Part shown: piece by piece, positions 21,158-33,380 of the stretch
How the letters are laid out: each line of letters begins with the position of its first letter
Numbering within the stretch: position 1 is the first letter of the stretch
NCBI RefSeq assembly: GCF_001540865.1
Contig: NC_033636.1
Location: forward strand, 4,466,573 to 4,530,572
Direction of reading: 5' to 3'
DNA from: Ananas comosus
Lineage: Eukaryota; Streptophyta; Magnoliopsida; Poales; Bromeliaceae
DNA length: 64,000 nucleotides
Notes under the pieces: generated by a model
The model's input: only the letters and a program-made list of their open reading frames with translations
Told to the model about the DNA's origin: nothing
The model's database searches: none
Program-made: the position numbers and the translations under genes

Positions 21158-21696
21158 GGAGCTTTGCTAGAATACTATCGGTAGTAAACCAAGCGGTTTA
21201 CTACCGATTTGTTTTCGATGATAGAATTTCTAAATCGACAATCGGCACCATTGAACATGATCTAGACCATTTAAATTATCTAGAAATCAAATTTCATGAT
21301 TTTTTGGCATCACTAACTAAACGATCAAAGGATCAGAAAATCTATAATTTTAATGGCCGATATGGTGCGTTTGCTCGTTTAACGGTATAGAAGAGCTCAA
21401 ATCAACTAAATTTTTGTTAGAAAATTTTTTAAACTATTTAAAATAAGATCTAGACTCTAGATCTCAAATATAAAAATTGCATCATCACTTTTTAAAGGAT
21501 ATTCATTTCCAGCCATTCATTTTTCTGTTCACTTGATGGACAAGAGAACAATATCGAAAATGTGTGAAATTTGATTTTCAGATAGTTTAAATAGTTTAGA
21601 TCATGTTTAATGGTGCCGATCATCAATTTGGAAGCGCTATCATCGAAAACAAATCGGTAGTAAACCGCCCGGTTTACTACGGATAGTATTCTAGCA

Positions 21697-21702
<6 letters not shown>
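21158..21702. mobile_element. MITE family B foldback copy inside hAT element
   Basis: GGAGCTTTGCTAGAATACTA at the left is inverted at the right (GTATTCTAGCAAAGCTC). The tip is GGTAGTAAA...TTTACTACC. The inner arms carry the family-B core. The right flank is (TC)n(TA)n. Confidence 0.8.
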
Positions 21703-21769
<67 letters not shown>

Positions 21770-21771
<2 letters not shown>

Positions 21772-21993
21772 TCCAGCTATGGTGCTTGTAAAAGTACCAA
21801 GCATTTGGTGCTTGTAAGTTTTTTACTGTTAGATCTACTCCTCGAATCATTTTCAACAATTAGATTATACTATTCAACCAACCACCCACTCAACCCTAGG
21901 GGGTCCATATCATCCTAACCACATATCTCTTAATCCAATGGCTAAAAATCTACAAGCACTAATAACTTGCTACTTTTAAAAGTATAGGAGCTC

Positions 21994-21996
<3 letters not shown>
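21770..21996. mobile_element. MITE family A copy, reversed, inside hAT element
   Basis: Read in reverse it carries the family-A core (CAACCACCCACTCAACCCTA, TTAATCCAATGGCTAAAAA). The tips pair as CAAGCA...TGCTTG. It is bounded by GA and TA tracts. Confidence 0.7.
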
Positions 21997-22028
<32 letters not shown>

Positions 22029-22031
<3 letters not shown>

Positions 22032-22568
22032 CTAGGCTGGTATACTATCAGTAGCACGGAGGCCTCCGTGCTACCAAGTTGTTTTCAATGATGCGGCTTA
22101 TAAATCAACGATCGGCTCCGTTAGACTTGATCTACACTATTGAAAGTATTTGGAAACTAAATTTCATAATTTTTCGGCATCATTTACCAATCAAACGAGT
22201 AGTCTAAAAATGAACGGCTGAAAATGAAAATCTCATAAAAAATAGTGATAAAGAATTCAAATTTCAAATCGGAAGTATTGGTCTTGCTATTGATGTTAAG
22301 TAGAATTTTCTATTAAATTTTCATCTAATTTGGATACTTCTACACCGTTGAACTTAAAAACGCATCATATCTACCATTAAAATTGTTAATTTTGGAACCT
22401 TTTGATCACTAGCCAAATGATGTCGAAAAATTATAAAATTTAATTTCCAAATGCTTTTAATAGTGTAGATCAAGTCTAACGGAGCTGATCGTCGATTTGA
22501 AAGCAGCATCATTGAAAACAACTTGGTAGCACTGAGGCCTCCGTGCTACCGATAGTATACCAGCCTAG

Positions 22569-22572
<4 letters not shown>
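22029..22572. mobile_element. MITE family B foldback copy inside hAT element
   Basis: GAGCTAGGCTGGTATACTAT at the left is inverted at the right. The tip is an almost perfect palindrome around GGAGGCCTCC. It is the same subfamily as 6854-7388. (TA)n abuts both sides. Confidence 0.8.
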
Positions 22573-22622
<50 letters not shown>

Positions 22623-22807
22623 GAGCTTTTTGAGTCTAATTCGAACGAGCCAAGTAATACTCAAGGTCGGCTTGAAATGAATTTCGAACCTTTTTTTTTG
22701 TTCAAGCTCGGCTTATTTAATTTCGAGTCGAGCTCGAGCGAGCCAAATATCGAGTCGAACGTGAGTCGAACGCTAGCTGGCTTGCTCATTTGCCAGCCCT
22801 ACTGTTC

Positions 22808-23119
22808 CTGTTCATTCTTACGTAATGTTCAGTTACCTGACTACTTTAGACTTCATTGCCTCCATTTTGGATAGATCAAATGAGCTTGTCGCGCCTGAAC
22901 AGCTCGTGCCAGCTTTAGCCCTTGAAAATAATGGCTGGCTCAGTTGGTTGGTTGAGATTGAGCTTAATTAGGATGGCTTAAGTACGGAAATTGAAACTAA
23001 AGAAAATAGACATACATATGTGGAAGATATAATGATTGTAGTGATTTATGTATGGGTATTCATATGTACTTTGAGGTGTTACAATAATGTAATTCTAAAT
23101 GGTAAACTGCTGAGAGTAC
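22808..23119. other. Short unassigned stretch
   Basis: Nothing recognisable lies between the hAT element and the LINE remnant. Any 5' part of the LINE here is too decayed to identify. Confidence 0.5.
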
Positions 23120-24084
23120 CAACATTGAAGGTAATTCTAAAGGTCTTGCCGCCTGGTGCACCAAGAAGAGAACAAAAAGCCTTGGCATCAAGGCTGATTT
23201 CGAGAAAGTTGTTTACCAAGTCAACTGGGTCTTGCTGGAGAAGATTACACTTTGGATAGAATTTGTTGAAAAATAGTGGCAGTGGATTGAGCAATGCATC
23301 TCCAACGTCCAAGTCTCCATTTTGCTCAACAGGATGCCGACAATGTTTGATCAAATGAAATAGAGGGTTGAGACTAGGAGGGTTGCCGGAAGCCTCTCTA
23401 GCTTGACAACACGATAGTCAAACTACCCTCGTACAACCTCCCAAAAGGACTTGGTTTGCCCCAAGATAGTGGAATTATGCTTATACAATATGCCGATGAT
23501 ACGATATTTTTCGAAGAAGTCAAGAAATGATACTTATGAAACCTATCATTCATCCGGAACATCTTTGAATGGGCTTTTGGTATGAAGATCAATAGCGAGC
23601 AGTTTGAGGTATTCTACCTGGGAAGAAGATAATACAGGGATGAAAAACTGGCCTTAATCCTGTCATGCAAAGTTGGACAACCATCCGGCAAGACAACTTC
23701 TTCTTCTCAAGGGGGCAAGCTGACCATCATCAATTTAGTCCTCTCAAACTTCTTCTCCACTTTTAAAGCACTAAAATCGATCCTTCATTGTCTTGAGATG
23801 CTCAAACTATCTTTCTTCTAGAATTAAAAAAGGCTCCAAAGCCAAAGACAGTGCATGTCATGTCAGCTGGAAAAATGTTGGTAAACACAAAAGGAAGGTT
23901 GGATTGGAATGAAGGATTTGAAACTAATGAATCTAGCTCTCCTTACAAAATGCTGACGGTGATTCTTTAATGAACCAGATTTTTCATGAAAGAAAATCAT
24001 TAAATCACTCTACTATAGCATATAAAAGCTACGAAAAGAAGGGGCGTCTTTTAAACAGTATTCTCAATGGTGGAGGTATATTCT
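23120..24084 (+). pseudogene. LINE (L1-type) reverse transcriptase remnant, 5' part
   Basis: Conceptual translation in shifting frames gives typical plant LINE RT segments: a KADFEKVVYQVNW-like block at about 23195, a QWIEQCISNVQVSILLN-like block at about 23281, and the catalytic box YADD at 23489-23500 followed by TIFFEE. The GLRQGDPLSP region is missing, which suggests an internal deletion, and there are several stops and frameshifts. The Copia element at 24085 splits it, and it resumes at 36139. Confidence 0.75.
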
Positions 24085-24777
24085 TGTTGGGGCTTAGGAT
24101 CATTCTGTATGTGCTATAAACAAAAATACATGAACAAAAAAATAGCAAAAAATAATAGAAAAGAAATACACAGAAAAAGAAACAGCGATTTATGTGGTTC
24201 GGTAAGTGGCCTACGTCCACGGGAAAAGCGAGAGACATGTATCCTTTATACGAAGGAAACAAAAATACAAGCCCACACCTTTATGTTTCTTTCAATCTAA
24301 TACAAGAGCCTTATGGTTATTACCACCCTTCTCTTGTTACAAAAAAAAAAAGAAGAGAGAAACTCAACAAGCTATTAATTAAGTTTTCAAAGTTCTCCTA
24401 ATACCTCACTTAATTTACTCGTTGCTTGTTGCTTGTGCTTCTTGTGCTTTTATCTGTGAAGTTGGAAGCCTTATATAGCCATGCATGCAGTTGCACAATT
24501 GATGTTAGCAACTTCAATTGTCAATTTTTCTTAATCAGCCTATATATAGGCTTTTTGACAATCATGGCAGCATGTCTTTCATGCATGCATGCATAAAATA
24601 CAAGCATACTTTACCGTCCAATGAAAGCCATTCTATTCATACCTTAAATAGTTTGGTAGACCTAGTGTGCCATGAATCAACTTTCATATTTATGTCTCTT
24701 TTGCCTATTAGTCCGAAAACCTTATGGGTCAAACAAATATTTTTATGCCCTATACAAAAGAAGACATATAACCAACA
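24085..24777 (-). mobile_element. Copia 3' LTR
   Basis: It pairs with 35444-36138 along its length with small differences. Its ends are inverted TGTTGG...CCAACA. The purine tract ACAAGGTGGAGA (minus strand) abuts it at about 24779-24790. Confidence 0.9.
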
Positions 24778-24863
24778 ATCTCCACCTTGTCTTCATTTGT
24801 TCTTAATTCAGTCTCTCTCATCTTAATGCTCTCTCTCCCTAGAGCTTCCAGCCATCAGCAATC

Positions 24864-25253
24864 CTACAAATTTGCCAAGTTTAGGCGATGCCTTGTTACC
24901 GGCTTTGTCATGATGTCACAATCAATAGTAGCGTAATATTTTGAGAGCCAATCCATTCCAAGCATTAAGTCGAAACCCTTCATACGGCTCAACACTAGCA
25001 AATCCGTCGGCATAATCCAATCACCAACCTGCACTAGACAAGCCGCACACTCCTCCTCGACACTAAAAGTGTGCTCAGGAGTATAAACCCACCAAGCGTC
25101 CGCACTATCCGAAATCTCAATGTCATGACTTTTAGCAAACGACCTACTAATGAATGAGTTTGATGCACCTGTATCGAATAATGCTCGAGATCTAGTGCCT
25201 TTAATTAAAAAAATACCTGCCACGACATCGTCGACCACGGCAGGTTCCTCCAC
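24864..25253 (-). pseudogene. Chimeric frame: Gypsy protease fused to Copia C-terminus
   Basis: The first part has the Gypsy retropepsin motif LFDTGASNSFI and the block MDWLSKYYATIDC, as in the other Gypsy copies here. At about 24916-24921 it changes in frame to DIMTKPVTRHRLNLA, which is the C-terminal tail of Copia RNase H. The fusion marks a deletion joining the two elements, not a functional protein. Everything between is gone: the Gypsy RT, integrase and 3' LTR, and the Copia RNase H. Confidence 0.8.
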
Positions 25254-26497
25254 CTGAGGAGCAAAAACATGACCACTCAGTACAGATCAGGTTCCCTCAG
25301 ACTGACGCGGCATAGATGAACGTTTAGCAGACTTGGCGGGTGGAAGACCCGCAAGCTGTCTCAGGGTCGACTGAACTGATGCGGCTGATGGGGCAGGCGA
25401 TACTCCACTCGGGCACTCTCGACTCAGGTGCCAGGCTGACCACACCTATAGTACCTCCCCTTACACTGTGAACAGCTCGATGGTCGATGATCCCTGCCAC
25501 AAATAACATATCTGAAAGGTTCCCGATACCTCGACTGTGATCGTGGATACCGAAGGGGCCGCTTAGAACTCAACTGTCCCCCGGAACCACTTGCGGTTCG
25601 CTTCTTTCCTTTATCCCTGTCCTTTTCCTTCTTAAACGATTCACGTTCATCACGCGCAATCGCATTACCTCGCTCCACCCAAAGAGCACGATCCAATACT
25701 TTCTCAAAAGTCTTCAACTTGAAGGCATGTATCACTTTGAATATCTCGGGTCGCAACCCTCGCTCAAAACATTTTGCCTGATCTCACGTGAATCATACCT
25801 GGAACACAGTTCACCAAATGCAAGAACTCCCGTTCATACTCTCGTACAGAACGATTTCCTTGTCTCAATTTACGAAAGTCCTCTTTCATTTTTTTTTATT
25901 GCTATCCGGAAAATACTCCATAAATAGTAAGTCGCGAAACTCATCCCAAGAAATCGGAGGAAGATTTAGAGATCGATTTTTCTTGACCCTTCTCCACCAA
26001 ACCTGAGCCGATTTCTCAAAACAATGCGCTGCTAAATGAACTTTGTCCTTCTCCAAAGTATAAATATCCTCAAATAATGCTTCCATAGAAGTAAGCCACA
26101 CCTCCATCACCCAAGGGTCTGTCACCTCTCCGTTAAACATAGGAGGGTTGAATCGCATAAATGCTGTCAACACCGTAAGCGATCTCTCCTGCTCGGCCTC
26201 CAATGCGGCCTTATCAAGAGCTGAAGGGCCAGAAGCCAACGGATGAGTAGTTGACGAAACATGAGATGCTGTCGCCGGCGCCACAGGTGCAGGCAAATCC
26301 TAACTCATAGGTGCAGCCGTTGTTGCTTGCCGCGTCACCAAATCCTGCAGCTTCGCCATTCGCTCCTCCTGCCGAGGCATTGCCCCAACTAATGTAGTTA
26401 CTTGAGCATGCAGCTCGCGAACCTCATAAGATCCAGACTGCTCAGGCACCTCAGAAGGTGATGCCGGAGTGGATCTCGTCGAACGCCGCGGTGCCAT
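25254..26497 (-). pseudogene. Gypsy gag remnant
   Basis: The frame opens at MAPRRSTRST (26497). It has a retrotransposon Gag core (VHLAAHCFEKSAQVWWRRVK at about 26010-26060) and a decayed zinc knuckle near 25430-25500 (CGRDHRPSSC). In-frame stops near 26298 and 25885 and a frameshift before the protease disable it. Confidence 0.75.
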
Positions 26498-26847
26498 CGT
26501 CTCCTGAAACGTAACATTCAAGTTAGTACCCAACTCGTGTCATCTACGCGTCACAACCAAACATTTAAACAAAACCAAATCAGGCGAAAGCAATCAAGTG
26601 TATTTGTACTCATCTCTAGGCATTATGTTGTTGGCCGCCAGCATAACCCCTCAAGTTGAGTGCAAATGATCACTTGGATTAGTCCCTAATTAACATTAGA
26701 GACATACTAACAACTAACCCAATTCATTTAGCTTTCGCTATCATTCAATTCACGTCACTCACGTTCCTAATCCCTTAGGTTTACAATCCTAAAGTTCCTA
26801 GGTCCATCCTATACTTTCACTTGTCATTGCTCTGATACCATTTTATC
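26498..26847 (-). mobile_element. Gypsy 5' leader and primer-binding site
   Basis: TGGTATCAGAGC (minus, 26829-26840) lies 7 nt inside the LTR edge. The conserved leader hairpin is at 26623-26646. No coding sequence is present. Confidence 0.8.
26623..26646 (-). promoter_or_regulatory. Leader hairpin, copy 2
   Basis: On the transcribed strand the arms TTATGCTG and CAACATAA pair (one C-A mismatch in RNA; the plus strand reads it as a T-G wobble) around loop GCGGCCAA. It lies about 190 nt after the primer site. Confidence 0.6.
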
Positions 26848-28931
26848 TGTCACGTCCCACTACCGCCAATTGGTCGGTTCGGGCACGTACACAGACGCCG
26901 AACGGACAGCACCTCTCCTGTCCGCCCAAGGCTCCATTACAACAATTACATGTATAAAGAATTAACTCAAGATAAAATTTCAGTATACATGGCTTGCACG
27001 AGGGCAAGCAACAAGCACAAGTGAAAGCAACTAACTAAACATGCATTTATTGTATCTTGAAAACTTTAAACAAAATACAAAGCTGGATAACTCATTACAT
27101 TTAGTTATTCACAATATATTACATGCTCATTTATACAGTATTTTTACATATTTCCTTTCATCATATATATACAAGATGAAACAAAGGGTACACAGCTATA
27201 TTCGGAAGTCCACTAGCTAGGGTGCAATGCTCTTGCCGCGATTCTCGACCGCTTTGCTCGCGCTAGGATCTGCACGGTTAGTGGTATGCGAACTACTGAA
27301 AGTTTTCAGTGGGTTCGGCTGCCGACCCCGCCGACTCACCCACTAGGTCTAATCAGGCATATGTAGGCAAGAAAAGATAACAGATAGTAACCAACTATAT
27401 CTACTACAATGCTTGTACAAAACTGGAGAGAACAACATATAACTTATGAAATTTATGCATGCATACTACTACTACCATTATCCAATCAATTTGGTTAACC
27501 ATTTGGTTAACTACAACTCACCAACCAAATCTCTTTTGTCGGGGAGGATTCTGCTACAACCCTACGGGACCGTCTACTGGGGAGAATTCCACTACCAACC
27601 CAGTTGATGACAACTCCGGAGCTCACCGCCCAAGGTGGAGCGACCTACCTCGAGCATTCAGACTACCTGTGAGTACGATCCAATCCTCACTTAGAGGATA
27701 CAATGCCACACTTTAACTAACTCTTTATACTAAGTTAACATTTTCAATTCTAGATGCTAATCAGTTCATCTAATTATAACGCCACAATTATTACAAGTTT
27801 ATTTTCCTTGTTTAACATTCACAATACTGGGTACTATTTATTTACACTAGTCATCGTATCACCTTGTTTTCTATCGTCATGGTCTAACACAAGTTCATAC
27901 ATCTATAGGGTTCTATATTCATGGTTCTTATCATTCCACATGTTTTCTACATTGGAAGTATACCAACTTGTTCACATTTAACCACAAGCTAATCTCAACC
28001 CTATAATGCATGAATATCAACTATACATATACATGTATGCTCAACAAGGGACTATAGACATAATGAAGGATTCGATGATTTCGGATAGCACCACCCACCT
28101 CGTAAGAATGCCGGAATGCGAGAACTAAAGCCTCGGAGTTTTTAAACACCTATTACTCTCGACCCACAGCAAACGAAACCAAAATGAGGTTTATCCTAGT
28201 TAGCTCGCCGTAGGTCCGCCGGAACGCCAATTCGAGCTTCCCAACACGTCAAACTTTCCTTCATGTAGGAATACAAGAGATCAAACTCAAGCTATATTCA
28301 TGTTCCTACATATTTCACATCTAACCCAAGAGTGCACATATGACACTCAATATATAGTTTTCTCTAGGTTTTCATGGCAAAACAAGTTCTAGCAACCTAG
28401 AAATCCTTTCTTAGGGTAACTAGAGCAAACCTTACTAAAGAAACATGAGAGACCTACCTTAGGTTTCCAGCTCCAACAGGTTACTTTCTTGCTCTTAAGC
28501 TCCCTCACACCCAAAACACCAACTCTACCACAAAATCTCCTTCAAAATTCCACCCACCATAGGTTTAGAGAGAGAAGGAGAAGGAAATGAAAAAGGAGGG
28601 AGAAGAGATGGCTCCCTGCACGCAGGCAGCTGGTGGGGTACTGGGGTTTATAGAAAACAAATGCAAATAAACCCCTCACAAAAGCTATAATTCTTTTTAC
28701 AATTCAGTCCATTCTCGAGTCTGGGTATCGGTACTCCCCTGTTTTAGTACCGGTACTCAATGCAGATTGTGCAAAGTAGGCAGCAGCTGTGTTCCAAGGT
28801 CATTTTTTGCGCCCAATTCGCACCGAACACCTATAAAAACCGCCGTAACACATCATCTACTATCCCCACGACACCAAATCAGCTCGGGGACAACTCAAAT
28901 CATATTCATACTTCACTTTGATCAATTTGAT
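26848..28931 (-). mobile_element. Gypsy 5' LTR, main part
   Basis: It starts TGTCACGTCCC on the plus strand (inverse of the ...GTGACA end). It is related module by module to the LTR at 2862-5360: terminal hairpin (26903-26924), GAATCGCGGCAAGAGC motif (about 27235-27250), double hairpin (about 27295-27350), CTCCGGAG block (about 27610), TATA box (about 28646), and ACCGGT motifs (about 28720-28760). A solo LTR interrupts it at 28932. The remaining 38 bp are at 32143-32180. Total length is about 2.1 kb. Confidence 0.85.
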
Positions 28932-30216
28932 TGTAATATACCAGATTTTGGTAAAAAAATAAAAATAAATAAAAATAGTGTGGAATACTATTTTTATTGA
29001 ATTTAGAGAAGTAAAACATAAGTCAGAATTGACTTGTGCTGAAATCGGGATGAAAACAGAAGATCTAGAATTTTCTGTTGGAAACGGGACAGATAAATTA
29101 GCAGAAAATGCACAGTCTCAGAAAATTATGAAAATTGGAAGATTAGTCAGAAATATTTTTATGAGGCTAGATTTAAAGTTTCATATTTTTCTGACACCCG
29201 AAAAGTGAGAAATAAAATCCGAAAGCTATCTGATAAAAATTACAGTTCGGTACAGTTTTCGGTGACCGAACGGGGTTGAAACTGAAAACTTAAGATATAT
29301 TCTTACTCAGCACGTAAAACCGAATATGACTGTCAAGTTTGAGCTCAAACGGACTTTCAGAGAGCTCTGGCGAAAGATATCAAATTTTAAGTTGCCTGGA
29401 GTGATAGTGTTTAGTGTTGACTTTAATTAGAAGCATCAGCTTCTTCTCCTTCAACCGACCACCGCCACCATGGCCACACACACGCAGGCATGAAAGGGGG
29501 AGAGAAACCCTCCTTTCTCTCTCTAAATATCTCTCTCATCTCTCTATATCTCTCTTTAAAAATTAGAGGGTTGGTGGAGATCGAGCTTGCGAACGCGTTG
29601 GAGGCGACGGATTGAGCTTTCGTGCGCCCGTTGGAGCGGCGTGTTTTCGTTGCGGCGTTCACATTGGGGTAAGCTTTTGGGATTTGGTTTAATCCTTAGC
29701 TTTAAGTGCACTAATAGCCTCTAATGAGCATTGATAGCATGTTGTTCCATTTAATTGGGATTATTTGGAGGTTAATTCATGTTAGGGCTCAAAAATGCTA
29801 ATTTTCAAAATATGAGGGTTTGATCTAATTTGACCCTCCGTAAACCAAATTGCTAGGTAAACGAACGCGTTGGCGAAGACGGTTCGGTAATCCGACGAGC
29901 CGTTACAAAGTTGTTAAAGAAACGGACGTTTAGGCTTCGTTACCGCCTGGAGGGCCGAGGCGACGTCGTAAAATCGTGGAAATGGATTTGAAGCACCGTG
30001 GCACATAACCGAAGACCTTTAATTTTCGGATCATGGATTGGAGGCCGTTCGGGTGGTCGCGTAAAAGATCGGGCCAAACCGGGTTACGGAGACCGCGGGA
30101 GGCCGATTGCAAGTGTCGACAAGCAATCGGAAAGCGTTTTGAGGTGGGTCGTGCTCACCGAAGCGATTAGGTCGCTTTCCATGCTAAAGTGTAGTATGTT
30201 TACTATTGATGCATGA

Positions 30217-30386
30217 TAAAGTATGCTATTTAAGAATGAATGATAAAGATTAAAGTATGCTATTTAAGAATGAATGATAAAGATTAAAGTATGCTATTTA
30301 AGAATGAATGATAAAGATTAAAGTATGCTATTTAAGAATGCATGATAAAGATTAAAGTATGCTATTTAAGAATGCATGATAAAGAT
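30217..30386 (+). repeat. 34-bp tandem repeat, five copies
   Basis: Five head-to-tail units of 34 bp start TAAAGTATGCTATTTAAGAA. The last two differ at one base (GAATGA to GCATGA). There are no spacers, so it is not CRISPR. Confidence 0.95.
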
Positions 30387-30600
30387 AGATGTCAAATGAA
30401 TGCATGAGTTAATGTTAATTTACATGAGCATATTATAGAAATGTTAAACAGATGTCAAATGAAAGTATGAGATTTATTCTAACCGAGAATGCATGTGGTA
30501 AATGTTAATGAATGAATAAAATGCTAAATGATGACTACCAATGGATGACAAAATATCCACATAATGAACATAGATCGAGTAGCATTTGAAAATGGTAAAA

Positions 30601-30830
30601 TGGACACTAGAGTTAGTGTGGGCATCAAAGAATAAATGTTGTGTAAAGAACAATGATAATGGCTAGAGGTAATGTAAAGTAATGTGGCATAAAGAATAAG
30701 CAAAGTGTAAAGAATAATGATAATGGCTAGAGACAATGTAAAGTAATGTGGCATAAAGAACAAGCAAAGTGTAAAGAACAATGATAATGGCTAAAGTTAG
30801 CAACCAATGTGACATAAAGAACACTAGAGT
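30601..30830 (+). repeat. 64-bp tandem repeat, about three copies
   Basis: TAATGGCTAGAG-type starts recur at 30657, 30721 and 30785. Diverged pieces continue to about 30960 and merge into AAAGAAT-rich DNA near 31370-31470. Confidence 0.85.
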
Positions 30831-32142
30831 TAGTGTGTGGCAATAAAAGAACAAGTGTGGTATCAAGAATGATAATTACTAAAGTAATTGATAATTGTGG
30901 TATAAAGAATAATGATTGCTAGAGTTAGCAACTAATGTGATGTAAAGAACACTAGAGTTAGTGTAAAACCATGATCCAACTAAATATCCTTAGAGTTAAG
31001 GATTGATCATACTTGCTATGAGTTCCGTGCTCGAGGGCGGTCGCTCCCCCTCGAGCGATGCGCTCCGGAGTTTTGCATCACGGGTTGGAGTAAACCCAAG
31101 GACGGTCCTAGCGGGTGAGTTCCTGCGATGATGGACTTAATGTGAAACAAGTTAATGTGGCGAAACCTACGGGTTAGCCAGAAAGAATTGTGAATTTGAA
31201 AGTGGATCTTGTATACATTATGAATTGACTCAAGACCGAGTCGAGTGGCATAGTTGGCTAAGGTAAATGTAACGTTAGGAAAGAGTGATAAGTGAGAAAG
31301 ACTTGTTAATGTTATAAAGAATGGCAAATGTGTATGATGAGCCTAAGGCGCGAGTGCCCTTAGTAAAGGATAAAGAACAAAGAATAAAGCATAAGGAATA
31401 AAGCATAAAGAATAAAGAATAAAGAATAAAGATTAAAGAATAAAGAATGGCTAATGATAAAGAATTACTTATTCTAAAGAAAGGCTAATGGTAAAGAATG
31501 ACTAAGAGTTGCATAATTTGCATATTTGTGAGGCATGAACATGTATTGCATGATGTTATATGTATATATATCTGTTGGACTAACATGTTGCAGTGCCTCC
31601 TTTGGACCTGGTGGGTTGAGCTCTTCCCTTGGGTGGCTGTACCCACTGAGGACTATGGACAATAGTTTCACCCCCGTGTTGTTGTTTTTGGGGGTACAGG
31701 TTCACACGCGAGCGGCGCGGCGGCGCGAGGAAAGGGCGTAGCTCCGTAGTTAGCGCCCTACCACAGAGACCAGATAGCAGCACCCTGAGTCGGCTTCTTA
31801 GGGGTATAAGAAAAGAAAAGAAAAGAATCGATGTGGTAATATTATGTTTAGAAATCGATTGTATATTTGGAAGTTGAGGATCATTGTAATGAAAAATGCG
31901 ATGTAAAATGATGAGATGAATGATTGTAATAATATAGGATGTGTTATGTTGTTTGATACCTTCCTTATGCAATCGTGGTTGAAAATTGTTCCTGTTTGGA
32001 ACCTCTTGTACTTGTATTGATTGCGACGCCTTGAACGTACAGGGGAGGCTCTGTCCGCGTGCAGGGAAAGTCCTGTCCGTTCGGCGGTCTGTTGGCGTGC
32101 CCGAATCCGACCAAATAGGCGGGCTCGGGGCGTGACATTGAT

Positions 32143-32180
32143 CAAAGTTAACCTCATACTTGGAGATTCGGTATATTACA
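32143..32180 (-). mobile_element. Outer end of the interrupted Gypsy LTR
   Basis: This 38-bp piece ends TATATTACA, the inverse of the TGTAATATA LTR start. It joins 28931 once one TTGAT copy is removed. Confidence 0.8.
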
Positions 32181-33380
32181 TCTCCTCTGCTAGCTTGAAG
32201 TGCTGGGCTAATAGAGTCTTAACCGCCTTTGCATCTGACATACTGAATTGCTTTACAATTTTCTTTATATATGTCTTTTGAGATAGCCAGAGCTTTCCTT
32301 GTTTGCGGTCTCTTCTGATTTCCATATCTAAAATTTTCTTGGCACTTCCTCGGTCCTTCATGTCAAATTCTTGGCTCAATAATTTCTTTAGCTTTTGCAC
32401 TTATGTTGGGTCTTTTGCTGCAATCAACATATCATCTACATAAAGCATTAGCAGAATCAAAGAACTATTATTAAGTTTACGATAATACACACAACTGTCA
32501 TACAAACTTCTACTATATCCATGTTTGATCATAAACCCATTAAATCTTTTATACCGTTGTCTTGGTGCTTGTTTCAGTCCATATAGAGACCTTTTTAGCT
32601 TGCACACGAGCTTCTCTTTTCCAGACTGAAGGAAGCCTTGTGGTTGTTCCATATATATATTTCTTCTTCGAGATCCCTATGAAGAAATGCAGTTCTAACA
32701 TCGAGCTATTGTAGCTCTAAGTCAAACATGGTCACCATAGCTAGAAGTATCCTGATAGACACATGCTTCACTATAGGTGAGAAGATTTCATTGAAATCAA
32801 CTCCTTGTTTCTGTGCATAGCCCTTGCCCACCAAACGCACCTTAAACTTAACTAGTTCACCATCTACACTTTGCTTTCTTTTGTAGATCCACTTACATCC
32901 GATGGCTCTCTTTTCCTTAAGCAATGGAATCGGATCCCATTTCTGATTCTTGCGCAGAGACTCCATCTCTTCACTTATAGCAGCCATCCAATTGCCACTC
33001 TCTTTATCTTGCATCGCCTCCTCAAAGGAAGAAGGATAATCTGAAGTAATTAGTAAAGCATAAGTTGCAAAATCATCCAGACTGTACCTTAATGGTGGAC
33101 GAATTTGTCTTCTTTCCCTTCCTTTAGCGATAGAGTAGGGCTCCTCTAAAGTGCTCTCATTTGGATCAACTGATGTCTCATGATCTTCTTCATAGTGTGG
33201 CTGCTCCACCTGATTATGTACACTCTCTTGTTGCTCCACTTGAATTTCTGTAGTCTTCGCACGCTCTTCATGTTGAGCCTGCCGTTGGATCTTTTGCAGC
33301 ATTAATTTTTCGTTAAAGACCACATCCCTGCTAATCACCTTCTTCTTGGCAACGGGGTCCCAAAGCTTATATCCTTTCAC
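32181..33380 (-). pseudogene. Copia reverse transcriptase remnant
   Basis: Copia RT blocks in order: NQKWDPIPLLKEKRAIGCKW at about 32930, VRLVGKGYAQKQGVDFNEIF at about 32800, SLYGLKQAPRQ at about 32580, and the catalytic YVDDM at about 32420. The frame breaks near 32706 and 32401. It ends at the Gypsy junction at 32180, before RNase H. Confidence 0.85.

Larger units (their letters stand above)
19991..22799. mobile_element. hAT-like non-autonomous element with 8-bp target duplication
   Basis: Left end CAGGGGTGGAAACGAGC. The right end reads, in reverse, GGGCTGGCAAATGAGC. TACTGTTC is present at both 19983-19990 and 22800-22807, and 8 bp is the hAT hallmark. Both subterminal regions are rich in CGAGC/GCTCG motifs (20000-20160 and 22620-22790). 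No transposase frame was seen. Four MITEs and their microsatellites occupy about 20826-22620, so the original element was much shorter. Confidence 0.8.
28932..32137 (+). mobile_element. Solo Gypsy LTR nested in a Gypsy LTR
   Basis: TGTAATATACC...GCGTGACA, 3.2 kb, with TTGAT on both sides (28927-28931 and 32138-32142). No primer site, purine tract or coding region adjoins it, so internal DNA was lost by LTR-LTR recombination. It shares the CTCCGGAG block (about 31065), a weak double hairpin (about 31608-31665) and the LTR terminus with the other families. It lacks an ACCGGT array. Confidence 0.9.

Noticed and set aside
30217..30386. Regular repeats that could suggest a CRISPR array
   Set aside because: Units are head to tail with no unique spacers, and the sequence is a plant LTR.
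31535..32281. Several overlapping frames of 65-130 residues
   Set aside because: They lie inside the solo LTR, overlap on both strands and show no known domain.
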